From the NCBI GenBank assembly GCA_023489425.1, contig JAMDCG010000066.1, positions 1-12,716 on the forward strand: DNA of 12,716 nt, read 5' to 3'. Source of the stretch: Thermoplasmatota archaeon. GTDB taxonomy: Archaea > Thermoplasmatota > Thermoplasmata > Thermoplasmatales > Thermoplasmataceae. The notes beneath the pieces are model-generated. The model was not told the origin of the DNA. It saw nothing but the letters and a program-made list of their open reading frames with translations, and searched no databases. The translations under genes and the position numbers were made by a program. This document shows, in pieces, positions 1 to 7,221 of this stretch. Position 1 is the first letter of the stretch. Each line of letters begins with the position of its first letter.

Positions 1-781
1 TGGTAACCATGAATCAATAGAATACACCGTAACAAACACAACTGGATCACAGGTATCAGACGCCAATATAACTGTAATAATGTCTGGTATACCTGGAACT
101 ATAACAAGCAAGGCATTTTCGTTCAATACATCAACAGGCAATAATGGAACGTTTAATTTTACGGTATCCAGCATCCTGCCAGAAGTCATGCAAACTTTCA
201 GTTCAACTGGAAACCCCATGTATCTATATTACCAGGAAGTTAACATTAGTGCCGTGGCATCAGTGGGTAACCAGAACCAGACGGGTGCAGGAATGACATA
301 CAACAACGTATTTGTCATGAATCCCTCACTCGTTATGTCATATTCCATGAGCAGTCAGAATTATACATCTGGAGAAACGGGAAGCATCACATTTACAGTT
401 ACACAGAATGGAACAGCAGTATCGGGAGCATCTGTAAATATAACATCAATGGATCTAAGAGGCATTAAATATAATAAGGATGAATTGAACATGACAACGA
501 ACATAAATGGAGTTGCAGTCTTCACTTTCTATGTTGAAAACACAACCTCAGGTTCAGGTGCTTACAGTAAAATAAATGAAACCATGGTTGTAAAGGCAAG
601 CACATCAAACACCACAGTAATCCCGGCGACAAACAATCTGCATTACTTTGTTTCTGAAAAAATTATAAAAACATCTACAAGCACATCCCTGTACATAGTA
701 ATAGGTGTGATAGCTGCTGTTGTAATCATTGGTGGAGTTGCTGCATATATCGTGAGAAAACCAAAATTACCTAAAAATTAA
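1..781 (+). CDS. Sequon-rich membrane-anchored surface protein, C-terminal part (5' end outside window)
   Basis: The reading frame is open from base 2, so this is the last 259 residues of a longer protein; the Met at base 80 is internal. Two beta-sandwich-like stretches share a pattern: TVTNTTG..VSDANITV near base 26 and FTVTQNG..VSGASVNIT near base 392, about 122 residues apart. The second is followed by an NG.A.F.F.V strand, as in Big-1/Ig-like domains. I count 14 N-X-S/T sequons outside the membrane. A hydrophobic helix (about bases 686-751) is followed by a short basic tail, RKPKLPKN. This fits an extracellular, probably N-glycosylated ectodomain with a C-terminal anchor. Some Thermoplasmata substrate-binding proteins and S-layer-like proteins end this way, but the missing N-terminus prevents a choice. 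The codon after the last Asn is TAA, followed at once by an oligo-T run. Confidence 0.8.
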   Translation, partial: GNHESIEYTVTNTTGSQVSDANITVIMSGIPGTITSKAFSFNTSTGNNGTFNFTVSSILPEVMQTFSSTGNPMYLYYQEVNISAVASVGNQNQTGAGMTYNNVFVMNPSLVMSYSMSSQNYTSGETGSITFTVTQNGTAVSGASVNITSMDLRGIKYNKDELNMTTNINGVAVFTFYVENTTSGSGAYSKINETMVVKASTSNTTVIPATNNLHYFVSEKIIKTSTSTSLYIVIGVIAAVVIIGGVAAYIVRKPKLPKN

Positions 782-809
782 TTTTTAAATAGGATGAAAA
801 ATACCAATT
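782..809. terminator. Convergent T-rich terminator region
   Basis: The 28 bp between the stop of the surface protein and the stop of glpD hold TTTTT at 782-786 on the plus strand and TTTTT on the minus strand (AAAAA at 797-801). Archaeal termination typically uses oligo-T tracts without a hairpin, so this can serve both genes. I see no stem-loop. Confidence 0.5.
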
Positions 810-2174
810 TCATAGGGATTTTTCCACTCCCATTATTCTATTAATAATTTCGTGCTCAGAGACTCCCCTATCCTTTCTATAAACATCAAAAGCTTCTCTC
901 CTCCTAGTAATGTCTTCTGGAAACATTGCACATTCGTATTCCATTTCATACCTGTAAAGCTCTTCACCAGTAAGTTCAGGCCTGCTGTAATCAATCACTG
1001 GCATGTTTTTTAAACTGATCTTCCTGCCACTTAGTTTTTCATATACCCTTGCGACCTTTCTTGCTGCTGACCTGTAATCTGTTAGCTTTCCACCAAATAT
1101 GTTAATGAAATGTTCGTCATGCCTGATAGTCAACCCTCTTGATATGGACCCAGGATCATCGCCATTCCCATATAAAGGCCTGATTCCTGCATAGGAATAG
1201 GTGATGTCATTTCTTTCCAGATCCCTAAAAATACGTTGGGCACTTTTAATTATATAATCTACGTCTTTATCTGAGACATTGAAATCATCGGGATCATCAA
1301 CAAAATTATCCGTTGTACCTATAATTGTTACTTCTCCTCTCGGTATTATGAACATCTGTCTTCTGTCCAGGTGACTCCTGAAAACTATTGCATCCTCAGT
1401 AGGGGCTTTTTCCCGGGGTACAACAATGTGAACGCCCTTGCTTAATTTAAGTCTAACGTTATCACCATTTTCCAGATTCTTATAAACATTACCGGACCAT
1501 GGGCCGGCAGCGTTTATGCATATTCCTGCCCTAACCTTGAATTTTCTGTTTCCTGCTTTATCCAGAACACCAAGTTCAACACCATTTCCCGCGAGGCTGA
1601 CTGTCTGAACTTCACAGTAATTGAGGCATTTTGCTCCGTGCCTGACAGAGGATGCAATGTTATATATGGTCAGTCTGCAGTCATCAGAGAAAGCATCCAT
1701 GTAGGTGAAATACCCCCTGACTTCTTTTCCGTATTCTCCATTATTTTTCCTCATCTTCGGTACTTTTATCCGTCTGCTAAGAATATTGTAGATAAAAAGT
1801 CCAGTTCTCATGGTCCACTTCTTCCACGAGTACGGATCAATAAGGATCCTGAAATTCATATATTTTACGATATCAGTATTTTTTGCAAGATAATCTCTTT
1901 CTTTTAGTAATATTTTCACTTCACGGAACCTTAATTCTGCAAGATATCTCAATCCACCATGTATGAGTTTCGAAGATCCAGAACTTGTTCCAGAACCAAA
2001 ATCATTTCGTTCAAGTAAGATGACCTTTATGCCATTTTGGGAAAGAATATTGGCAACACCCGCCCCGGTGATCCCCCCACCTATTATGGCAACATCAAAA
2101 ATATTCCCATCCTGAGTCCTTATCCAATCCTCTCTTGACTGCCTGTTGAAATGAGGAATAATGACATCTTGCAT
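810..2174 (-). CDS. glpD: FAD-dependent glycerol-3-phosphate dehydrogenase (GlpD/GlpA family)
   Basis: Oxidises sn-glycerol-3-phosphate to dihydroxyacetone phosphate with FAD, passing electrons to the quinone pool at the membrane. The 454-residue protein has the FAD-binding GGGITGAG motif (32-39) with acidic E55 at the end of strand 2. It then has the family signature SGTSSGSSKLIHGGLRYL (61-78), NAAGPW (221-226), AGIRPL with R332, and GGKLTDYR with K363. It is shorter than the roughly 500-540 residues of E. coli GlpD or GlpA. The segment after GGKLT runs almost directly into the terminal EYE..MFPEDITRRR helix, so part of the usual C-terminal cap is missing, and there is no GlpA-type iron-sulfur tail. 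ATG at 2174 lies about 25 bp from a TATA element, suggesting a leaderless mRNA. It is divergent from a glycerophosphodiesterase that supplies its substrate. The exact electron acceptor is inferred. Confidence 0.9.
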   Translation of the reverse strand: MQDVIIPHFNRQSREDWIRTQDGNIFDVAIIGGGITGAGVANILSQNGIKVILLERNDFGSGTSSGSSKLIHGGLRYLAELRFREVKILLKERDYLAKNTDIVKYMNFRILIDPYSWKKWTMRTGLFIYNILSRRIKVPKMRKNNGEYGKEVRGYFTYMDAFSDDCRLTIYNIASSVRHGAKCLNYCEVQTVSLAGNGVELGVLDKAGNRKFKVRAGICINAAGPWSGNVYKNLENGDNVRLKLSKGVHIVVPREKAPTEDAIVFRSHLDRRQMFIIPRGEVTIIGTTDNFVDDPDDFNVSDKDVDYIIKSAQRIFRDLERNDITYSYAGIRPLYGNGDDPGSISRGLTIRHDEHFINIFGGKLTDYRSAARKVARVYEKLSGRKISLKNMPVIDYSRPELTGEELYRYEMEYECAMFPEDITRRREAFDVYRKDRGVSEHEIINRIMGVEKSL

Positions 2175-2196
2175 GCTTGGGAAATAGCCAGTCAGG

Positions 2197-2210
2197 ATAA
2201 AATGTTTTAA
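2197..2210. promoter_or_regulatory. Overlapping divergent TATA elements for glpD and the phosphodiesterase gene
   Basis: In the 58-bp intergenic region, ATAAAA at 2197-2202 reads TTTTAT on the minus strand, centred about 25 bp before the glpD ATG. TTTTAA at 2205-2210 is centred about 26 bp before the plus-strand ATG at 2233. Both spacings place transcription starts at or next to the start codons. The elements nearly abut, so one TBP/TFB site could exclude the other. The assignment rests on spacing and AT content only. Confidence 0.5.
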
Positions 2211-2232
2211 GTGTATTCGAATTTAGGTTGAG

Positions 2233-2958
2233 ATGGACTTCAACATCGTTGGTCATAGGGGAGTGCCTGTTTCTCATCCTGAAAACAGCATGGAGTCGTT
2301 TCAGCAGGCAAAAAACTGTGGTTTGTTTGGCATAGAACTGGATGTTCAGATTACACGAGATAGCAGAATTGTTGTCTTTCATGATTCCACACTAAAAAGA
2401 GTGACCGGCGCTGAAGGGTCTGTCAGTGATTATTCGTTCTCCGAACTTTCTCGACTCGATCTCATGGGGAGCGATCAGAAGATTCCCTTGCTCAGCGATG
2501 TACTGAAGAAATTTCAGGACATGAAGATATTCATAGAACTAAAGACAAGGGACGAATTTGGGAACAGGATAAATGAAGGTCTGGAGGCGGTTCTTCACAA
2601 CACTCTACAAAATTTCAGCAAGGAGAACCTGATCCTGATCTCCTTTGATGTTGTGGCCATTAGGGAAATGAAGGAGATGAACCTTAATTATAGAACGGGA
2701 CTGGATGTGGCTGAGGAAACCAGAATAATGCTGGATAGTATGTTGAAATCCAAGGTACCGGGATTTATAGACTGCATCCTGCCGCAGTTCTCCCTGCTAA
2801 ATTATCCAGAATATAGTGGACTTAACAAACTGGGGAAAAAAATTATTCCCTGGACAATAAACGATAAAAATGAGCTGAATGTGCTGAGGACAATGGAGAT
2901 CGATACATTCCTTTCCGATCGTGGATGCGATATACTAAGGGAAATTGAAGAAAATTAA
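2233..2958 (+). CDS. ugpQ: Glycerophosphodiester phosphodiesterase, cytosolic UgpQ-like
   Basis: Hydrolyses glycerophosphodiesters to glycerol-3-phosphate and an alcohol in a metal-dependent TIM barrel. The 241-residue protein has the full catalytic set: H8-R9-G10, PENS (16-19), the metal-binding E35 and D37 in GIELDV, H50-D51 in VVFHD, and E102/K104 in FIELKT. The late barrel motif IIPWTIND and a terminal FLSDRG..I follow. There is no signal peptide or membrane segment, so it acts inside the cell. Start ATG 2233 is preceded by a TATA-like element at leaderless spacing; AGGT four bases before ATG is a weak alternative ribosome site. Divergent transcription from glpD supports a pathway from phosphodiester to glycerol-3-phosphate to DHAP. 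It ends 10 bp from the convergent ppdK stop codon. The substrate head group is unknown. Confidence 0.93.
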   Translation: MDFNIVGHRGVPVSHPENSMESFQQAKNCGLFGIELDVQITRDSRIVVFHDSTLKRVTGAEGSVSDYSFSELSRLDLMGSDQKIPLLSDVLKKFQDMKIFIELKTRDEFGNRINEGLEAVLHNTLQNFSKENLILISFDVVAIREMKEMNLNYRTGLDVAEETRIMLDSMLKSKVPGFIDCILPQFSLLNYPEYSGLNKLGKKIIPWTINDKNELNVLRTMEIDTFLSDRGCDILREIEEN

Positions 2959-2968
2959 ATTATTTTAA
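2959..2968. terminator. 10-bp AT-only convergent gap between the phosphodiesterase gene and ppdK
   Basis: The gap is ATTATTTTAA. T-rich sequence continues past it on the plus strand (to about 2980) inside the 3' end of ppdK. Termination of both transcripts probably occurs within the opposite gene. The support is weak, based on T-richness alone. Confidence 0.3.
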
Positions 2969-5644
2969 TTATTTCTTCTTATCCCTCAAAGCTGCCCGCG
3001 CAGCTGACAATCTTGCAATCGGAATCCTGTATGGGGAGGCGGAAACATAATCAAGACCAATTTTATGACAGAACTCTATTGTTTCAGGGTCTCCGCCCTG
3101 CTCTCCACATATGCCAATTTCCAGGCTTTTGTTTCCCTTCCTCCCTCTCTCCACTGCCATCTTCATGAGTTCGCCAACACCTTCGACATCCACAGTCCGG
3201 AATGGATCATTGGGTACTATTTTTTCTTCGAGGTATTTTGCCATGAACTTTCCCTCGGCATCATCCCTGCTATATCCAAAGGTCATCTGCGTGAGATCAT
3301 TTGTGCCAAATGAGAAGAAATCTGCGTATGAGGCTATCTTATCTGCAACTATGCACGCCCTTGGGATTTCTATCATTGTTCCAAATTTATAGTTGATATT
3401 GTAATGGCCTTTTTCGTCTAGGGCCACTTTCTCCAATCTTTCCCTGAGAATTGATAATTCTTTCTCAGTTCCAACAAGGGGTATCATTATCTCAGGTATG
3501 ATCTTCTTTCCCTCACTCATCACGTTTATTGCAGCTCTTATAATTGCCCTCACCTGCATCTCGTAAATCTCAGGGAAGCTTATTCCCAGCCTGCATCCCC
3601 TGAACCCTAGCATTGGATTGAATTCCTCCAGAGATCTTATAACACCCAGCATTTCATTCTCCCGGTTTATGCTGGCCATTATCTCATCAATTTCCTTCAA
3701 TTCACTCGCCTTTATCATTTTTATCTTCAGTGAATATATCCTGTTAAGCACCTCTTCCTTATCTGGAAGGAACTCGTGTAGAGGTGGATCAAGCAGTCTT
3801 ATAATCACCGGAAAACCCTCCATCGTCCTGAAGAATTCTGTAAAATCTGAAATCTGCATTGGCAGGAGCTTGGTGAGGTTGAACTGCCGGTCTTCAGCAT
3901 TTTTGCTCATTATCATTGATCTCATTATCTCTATCCTGTCACCGCCCAGGAACATTCTCTCAGTCCTGGCAAGGCCAATACCCTCGCCACCATTCCTGCG
4001 TGCAATTATTGCCTCTTCAGGGGTATTGGCATTAGATCTTATTCCAAGTCTTCTGTATGAATCCGACCACTTCAAAAGAACTTCTATATGTTCACCCACC
4101 TGTGACTCTTCAAGATCTGTAACACCGAGAAGGAATTCCCCATTTGTCCCGTCCACTGTTATGATATCTCCTTCCCTGAGAATGGTCCCATCTATGGTAA
4201 GGGACTTTTCCCTGACATTAACCTTCATGGATTCCACACCAACAACGGCCGGTTTACCCATGGCTCTTGAAACGACCGCTGCGTGTGAAGTCATGCCTCC
4301 TTTCTGTGTCAGGAAACCTTCAGATACCGACATCCCTCTCACATCATCCGCTGTGGTTTCGGGCCTTACCAGAATTACCTTAACCCTGTTCTTTGAGAGT
4401 TCCACTGCCCTGTCTGAAGAGAAAACTATCTGTCCAATGGCCGCTCCAGGTGAAGCTGCAAGTCCATGTCCCAGAACCTTTTCCTTCCCACTCTTCTTTA
4501 CCTGTGGATGGAACAGTATGTCAAGTGTTTCAGGCGAGACTCTCAGAACTGCTTCTTCCATTGTTATCAGTCCCTCCTTCGCCATCTCAACTGCTATCCT
4601 CACGGTTGCCCTTGCACTTCTCTTCCCATTCCTTGTCTGTAGCATAAAGAATTTTCCATTCTCAATTGTAAATTCCATGTCCTGCATGTCCCTGTAATTT
4701 TTCTCAAGGATTTCAGCAGACCTGATAAAATCACTGTAGGCATCAGGCAGCTGTTTCTGCAGTTCAGTAATTTTTTTCGGTGTTCTGATACCAGCAACAA
4801 CATCTTCACCCTGAGCATTCAGCAGGTATTCGCCGAAAAGTTCCTTTTCTCCCGTATTGGGGTTTCTGGTGAATGCCACTCCCGTTGCGGAGTTGTTACC
4901 AGTGTTTCCAAAGACCATGCTTACAATATTAACTGCAGTTCCAAGATCATTGCTTATCTTATTGATTTCCCTGTAAGCTATTGCCCGGGGGGAATTCCAA
5001 GAATTGAAAACGGCTTCTATTGATAGAAAGAGCTGTTTTTCAGGGTCCTGTGGAAACGTCTTCCCGTGTTTCCTGTAGACTTCATCGAATTCCTTTCCTA
5101 TCTCCTCCAGTTCATCCGCCTTCAATTCTGTATCATTTTTCCTTCCATACTTCTCCTTCTTTTCCTGTATAATTTCCTCAAATTCATCATGTGGCAGGTT
5201 ATAGACGACTGTTCCAAACATCTGCTTGAGCCTCCTGTATGAATCCATCGCAAATCTCCTGTTTTTGGTGGAGTCGGAAAGCCCTTTTAAAGACCTGTCG
5301 TTCAGTCCCACATTCAGGATTGTGTCCATCATTCCAGGCATGCTTATGGGTGCTCCCGATCTGACTGAGACCAGCAATGGATTTTTCTCACTTCCAAAAC
5401 CCTTTCCTGTCTTTGTTTCAAGGATTTTCATGTTTTCCCTTACAGAATCGTTAAGTCCATCCGGCATCTTATTGCTTTTCTGAAATGCGATGCATGCCTT
5501 CGTTGTTATTGTGAAACCATCTGGAACATTCAAACCCAGCTTCTTCATTTCTGCAAGTCCTGCACCCTTCCCACCCAGAAGGCCAGCCATATCCTTTCCT
5601 CCTTCCTCAAAAGTATAGATATACTTGTTTCCCTGTTCTTTCAT
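2969..5644 (-). CDS. ppdK: Pyruvate, phosphate dikinase
   Basis: Interconverts pyruvate + ATP + Pi with PEP + AMP + PPi, so it can serve gluconeogenesis or glycolysis. The 891-residue protein is full length for the family. The N-terminal ATP-grasp region begins with GGKGAGLAEM (24-33) and carries R95-SGAPISMPGMMDT. The phosphohistidine domain has GGMTSHAAVV with catalytic H454, close to H455 of the Clostridium symbiosum enzyme. The C-terminal PEP/pyruvate barrel has GIGLARTERM (R560), IIRLLDPPLHEFLP (R616), MLGFRGCRLG, E759, FGTNDLTQ (D783) and GICGEQGGDP with catalytic C846. It ends in a Lys-rich tail. TTATAA centred about 25 bp before ATG 5644 suggests a leaderless monocistronic transcript. 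The three-domain order and DPPLHEFLP distinguish it from PEP synthase. No frameshift or missing catalytic residue is visible. Confidence 0.97.
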   Translation of the reverse strand: MKEQGNKYIYTFEEGGKDMAGLLGGKGAGLAEMKKLGLNVPDGFTITTKACIAFQKSNKMPDGLNDSVRENMKILETKTGKGFGSEKNPLLVSVRSGAPISMPGMMDTILNVGLNDRSLKGLSDSTKNRRFAMDSYRRLKQMFGTVVYNLPHDEFEEIIQEKKEKYGRKNDTELKADELEEIGKEFDEVYRKHGKTFPQDPEKQLFLSIEAVFNSWNSPRAIAYREINKISNDLGTAVNIVSMVFGNTGNNSATGVAFTRNPNTGEKELFGEYLLNAQGEDVVAGIRTPKKITELQKQLPDAYSDFIRSAEILEKNYRDMQDMEFTIENGKFFMLQTRNGKRSARATVRIAVEMAKEGLITMEEAVLRVSPETLDILFHPQVKKSGKEKVLGHGLAASPGAAIGQIVFSSDRAVELSKNRVKVILVRPETTADDVRGMSVSEGFLTQKGGMTSHAAVVSRAMGKPAVVGVESMKVNVREKSLTIDGTILREGDIITVDGTNGEFLLGVTDLEESQVGEHIEVLLKWSDSYRRLGIRSNANTPEEAIIARRNGGEGIGLARTERMFLGGDRIEIMRSMIMSKNAEDRQFNLTKLLPMQISDFTEFFRTMEGFPVIIRLLDPPLHEFLPDKEEVLNRIYSLKIKMIKASELKEIDEIMASINRENEMLGVIRSLEEFNPMLGFRGCRLGISFPEIYEMQVRAIIRAAINVMSEGKKIIPEIMIPLVGTEKELSILRERLEKVALDEKGHYNINYKFGTMIEIPRACIVADKIASYADFFSFGTNDLTQMTFGYSRDDAEGKFMAKYLEEKIVPNDPFRTVDVEGVGELMKMAVERGRKGNKSLEIGICGEQGGDPETIEFCHKIGLDYVSASPYRIPIARLSAARAALRDKKK

Positions 5645-5665
5645 AATGCAATCATCGTTCCTGAC

Positions 5666-5671
5666 TTATAA
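5666..5671 (-). promoter_or_regulatory. TATA box of ppdK
   Basis: TTATAA lies with its centre about 25 bp upstream of the ppdK ATG at 5644. This is the spacing expected if transcription starts at the start codon. No Shine-Dalgarno sequence is seen before the ATG. Confidence 0.55.
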
Positions 5672-5753
5672 AGGTTCAGTAGGCAATAACCCGGATTGGT
5701 TGAAAAATAATATTTATTACTTATAAAATATATATGTTAGGAATAAGTATTGA

Positions 5754-5761
5754 ATTTAAGC
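5754..5761 (+). promoter_or_regulatory. TATA-like element of the alpha/beta hydrolase gene
   Basis: ATTTAAGC starts exactly 31 bp before the ATG at 5785, the same sequence and distance as before cydA. A further AT-rich block, TTATAAAATATA at 5721-5732, lies upstream and could be a second or distal element. No strong Shine-Dalgarno sequence precedes the ATG. Confidence 0.45.
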
Positions 5762-5784
5762 CCATGATTACATAAGGTTTTAAT

Positions 5785-6492
5785 ATGTACAGACATACCC
5801 TGCAAACTTCTCATGGAAAAGTCTCCTTTCTCTTCAGAGAGGGCGAAAAATACATCATACTTTTGCACGGCCTTGGAGGTCTGGGCAACAATTTCATGAA
5901 AATATCATCATGTATACCAGAAAAATACGGTGTTATTTTACCTGACCTACTTGGTCACGGGCATTCAGTAAAGAACCACGACATTAAGGTTTCTGACCAG
6001 GCCGAAATGATCCACGATCTAATAGAAGGTCTCGGCGTGAAGGAGTTCTTCATTGGTGGTAATTCATATGGGGGCTGGGTCGCTCTTTACTACGAAATTA
6101 AATATGGTGATTCTCAGGGATTGATACTTATTGATAACGCCGGGACCAACCCAACGGTTGGTGATCAGGGTCAGGAGAGTGTAGAAAAATTCATGCTCAG
6201 GCTGGAAAAGGTAAGTCCCGGGAATGACATGGAAATCATGAGGGAAATAGTCGAAAACAATACGGGAGGAAGGGACAAGATAGACGAAAAAATGTTGGCA
6301 ACCATAAGAAAAAGGACACTTATTATATGGGGAGAGGAAGATCACATGATTCCCTTAGAATATGGGATCAGAATGAGTCAAAACATTAAAAGTTCAACCT
6401 TGAATATAATAAAGGAGGGCACGCATACTCCTCACGTATCATCAAGTGAAAAGGTTTGCCAGTCAGTAGTTAATTTTCTTGACGGGGAATGA
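5785..6492 (+). CDS. Small alpha/beta hydrolase with intact catalytic triad
   Basis: A single-domain alpha/beta hydrolase of 235 residues, substrate unknown. Visible motifs are the oxyanion-loop LLHGLGG (26-32), PDLLGHG (53-59), the nucleophile elbow GGNSYGG with S94, the acid D186 in WGEEDHMIP, and the base H214 in EGTHTPH. The cap is short (about residues 122-170). There is no signal peptide or transmembrane segment, so it is cytosolic. Esterase, lipase, lactonase or C-C hydrolase activities are all possible, and the sequence does not separate them. An upstream in-frame ATG at 5764 meets a stop after three codons, so 5785 is the first usable start. It stands alone between divergent ppdK and the convergent amidohydrolase gene, whose 3' end it overlaps by 30 bp; neighbours give no clear functional clue. 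Confidence 0.88.
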   Translation: MYRHTLQTSHGKVSFLFREGEKYIILLHGLGGLGNNFMKISSCIPEKYGVILPDLLGHGHSVKNHDIKVSDQAEMIHDLIEGLGVKEFFIGGNSYGGWVALYYEIKYGDSQGLILIDNAGTNPTVGDQGQESVEKFMLRLEKVSPGNDMEIMREIVENNTGGRDKIDEKMLATIRKRTLIIWGEEDHMIPLEYGIRMSQNIKSSTLNIIKEGTHTPHVSSSEKVCQSVVNFLDGE

Positions 6493-7221
6493 ATAAATAC
6501 CTGGGTCTTCCTCGTGCCTCTGAATGAATTTGGCATTTATATTTCCCGGGATGAACGTAAGACTCTTTCTTCTTTCCTTTCCTAAATCTGTCCTAGTAAT
6601 TCTAACACCATCATCTTCCACATAGGTCTGGACAAATATGGAGTCCCCGTTGAACTGTTCAGTAAGTGAATTCACAGATAAAACTGCAATCCTGTTTTCC
6701 AGTGCCCTTGTAACCATGTACTGATGCCATTCATCATGGAAGTCCCTTCTAATAAGGGATGGGTTGAATATTATTCTGACACCGTTCATTGAGCTGATCT
6801 TTGAGAAGAACGGAAAGTCCAGATCATAGCAAACTGGCACAGAGAATGTTATATCCTCACATGAGAAAACCTTGATCACTCTTCCTGGCGTGATCCTTGA
6901 TTTTTCCCTGTTGAATGGCACTATCTTGTCCTGGTATCCAATCATTTTTCCTCTGTGATAAACGTATGACCTATTGTATAAATTTCCCCTCTCCCTCACA
7001 ATGAGTGAGCCTGCTATGAGAGTTACTCTCCTTGACATTTCCTCCAGTCTGTAAAAAAGGTCAGAATCGCTCTGTTCATCTACTGGATCAATTATAAATC
7101 TCTCAGGAAACACCACAAAAGAGTTTCTTATGAATTCACCCGATATATCCCCTGATCTTTCAAGGAATTCTTCCTTTTTCATCAATTCCAGCTGGTATCC
7201 TGTAATCTCAATGTTTTTCAA
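6463..7221 (-). CDS. Carbon-nitrogen hydrolase (nitrilase superfamily amidase), third gene of the coaBC operon
   Basis: A nitrilase-fold amidohydrolase that would cleave a non-peptide C-N bond through a Cys-Glu-Lys triad. Counting from TTG at 7221 (252 residues), the triad is E40 in VVFPERF, K99 in GYQDKIVPF and C131 in PVCYDLDFP. The auxiliary Glu is E106, followed by the PG turn. I prefer TTG 7221 because GGTGAT at 7229-7234 sits 7 bases before it and the protein then starts (M)KNIEITGYQLEL, as usual for the family. GTG 7233 or ATG 7230 would add three or four residues but overlap that ribosome site. The gene overlaps the end of coaBC, implying translational coupling. The substrate is unknown. 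The partnership with CoaBC makes a pantetheine- or CoA-related amide possible, since vanin pantetheinases belong to this superfamily; omega-amidase or metabolite-repair roles are alternatives. Confidence 0.88.
   Translation of the reverse strand: MKNIEITGYQLELMKKEEFLERSGDISGEFIRNSFVVFPERFIIDPVDEQSDSDLFYRLEEMSRRVTLIAGSLIVRERGNLYNRSYVYHRGKMIGYQDKIVPFNREKSRITPGRVIKVFSCEDITFSVPVCYDLDFPFFSKISSMNGVRIIFNPSLIRRDFHDEWHQYMVTRALENRIAVLSVNSLTEQFNGDSIFVQTYVEDDGVRITRTDLGKERRKSLTFIPGNINAKFIQRHEEDPGIYSFPVKKINY

Noticed and set aside
80..82. ATG at 80 as the start of the surface protein
   Set aside because: The frame is open upstream to base 2 and that part continues the same Ig-like pattern, so the gene begins before the window.
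2095..2382. A 95-codon minus-strand frame spanning the glpD-phosphodiesterase intergenic region
   Set aside because: It overlaps both real genes, has no family resemblance, and would cover both promoters.
3618..4697. A 359-codon open frame antisense to ppdK
   Set aside because: It lies wholly inside a well-supported enzyme gene. Its translation is Ser/Ile/Leu-rich without motifs, as expected from codon bias on the opposite strand.
5705..5719. AATAA-TAT-TTATT hairpin upstream of the hydrolase as a terminator or riboswitch
   Set aside because: The stem is only five A/T pairs, and it lies between two divergent starts where no transcript needs to end.
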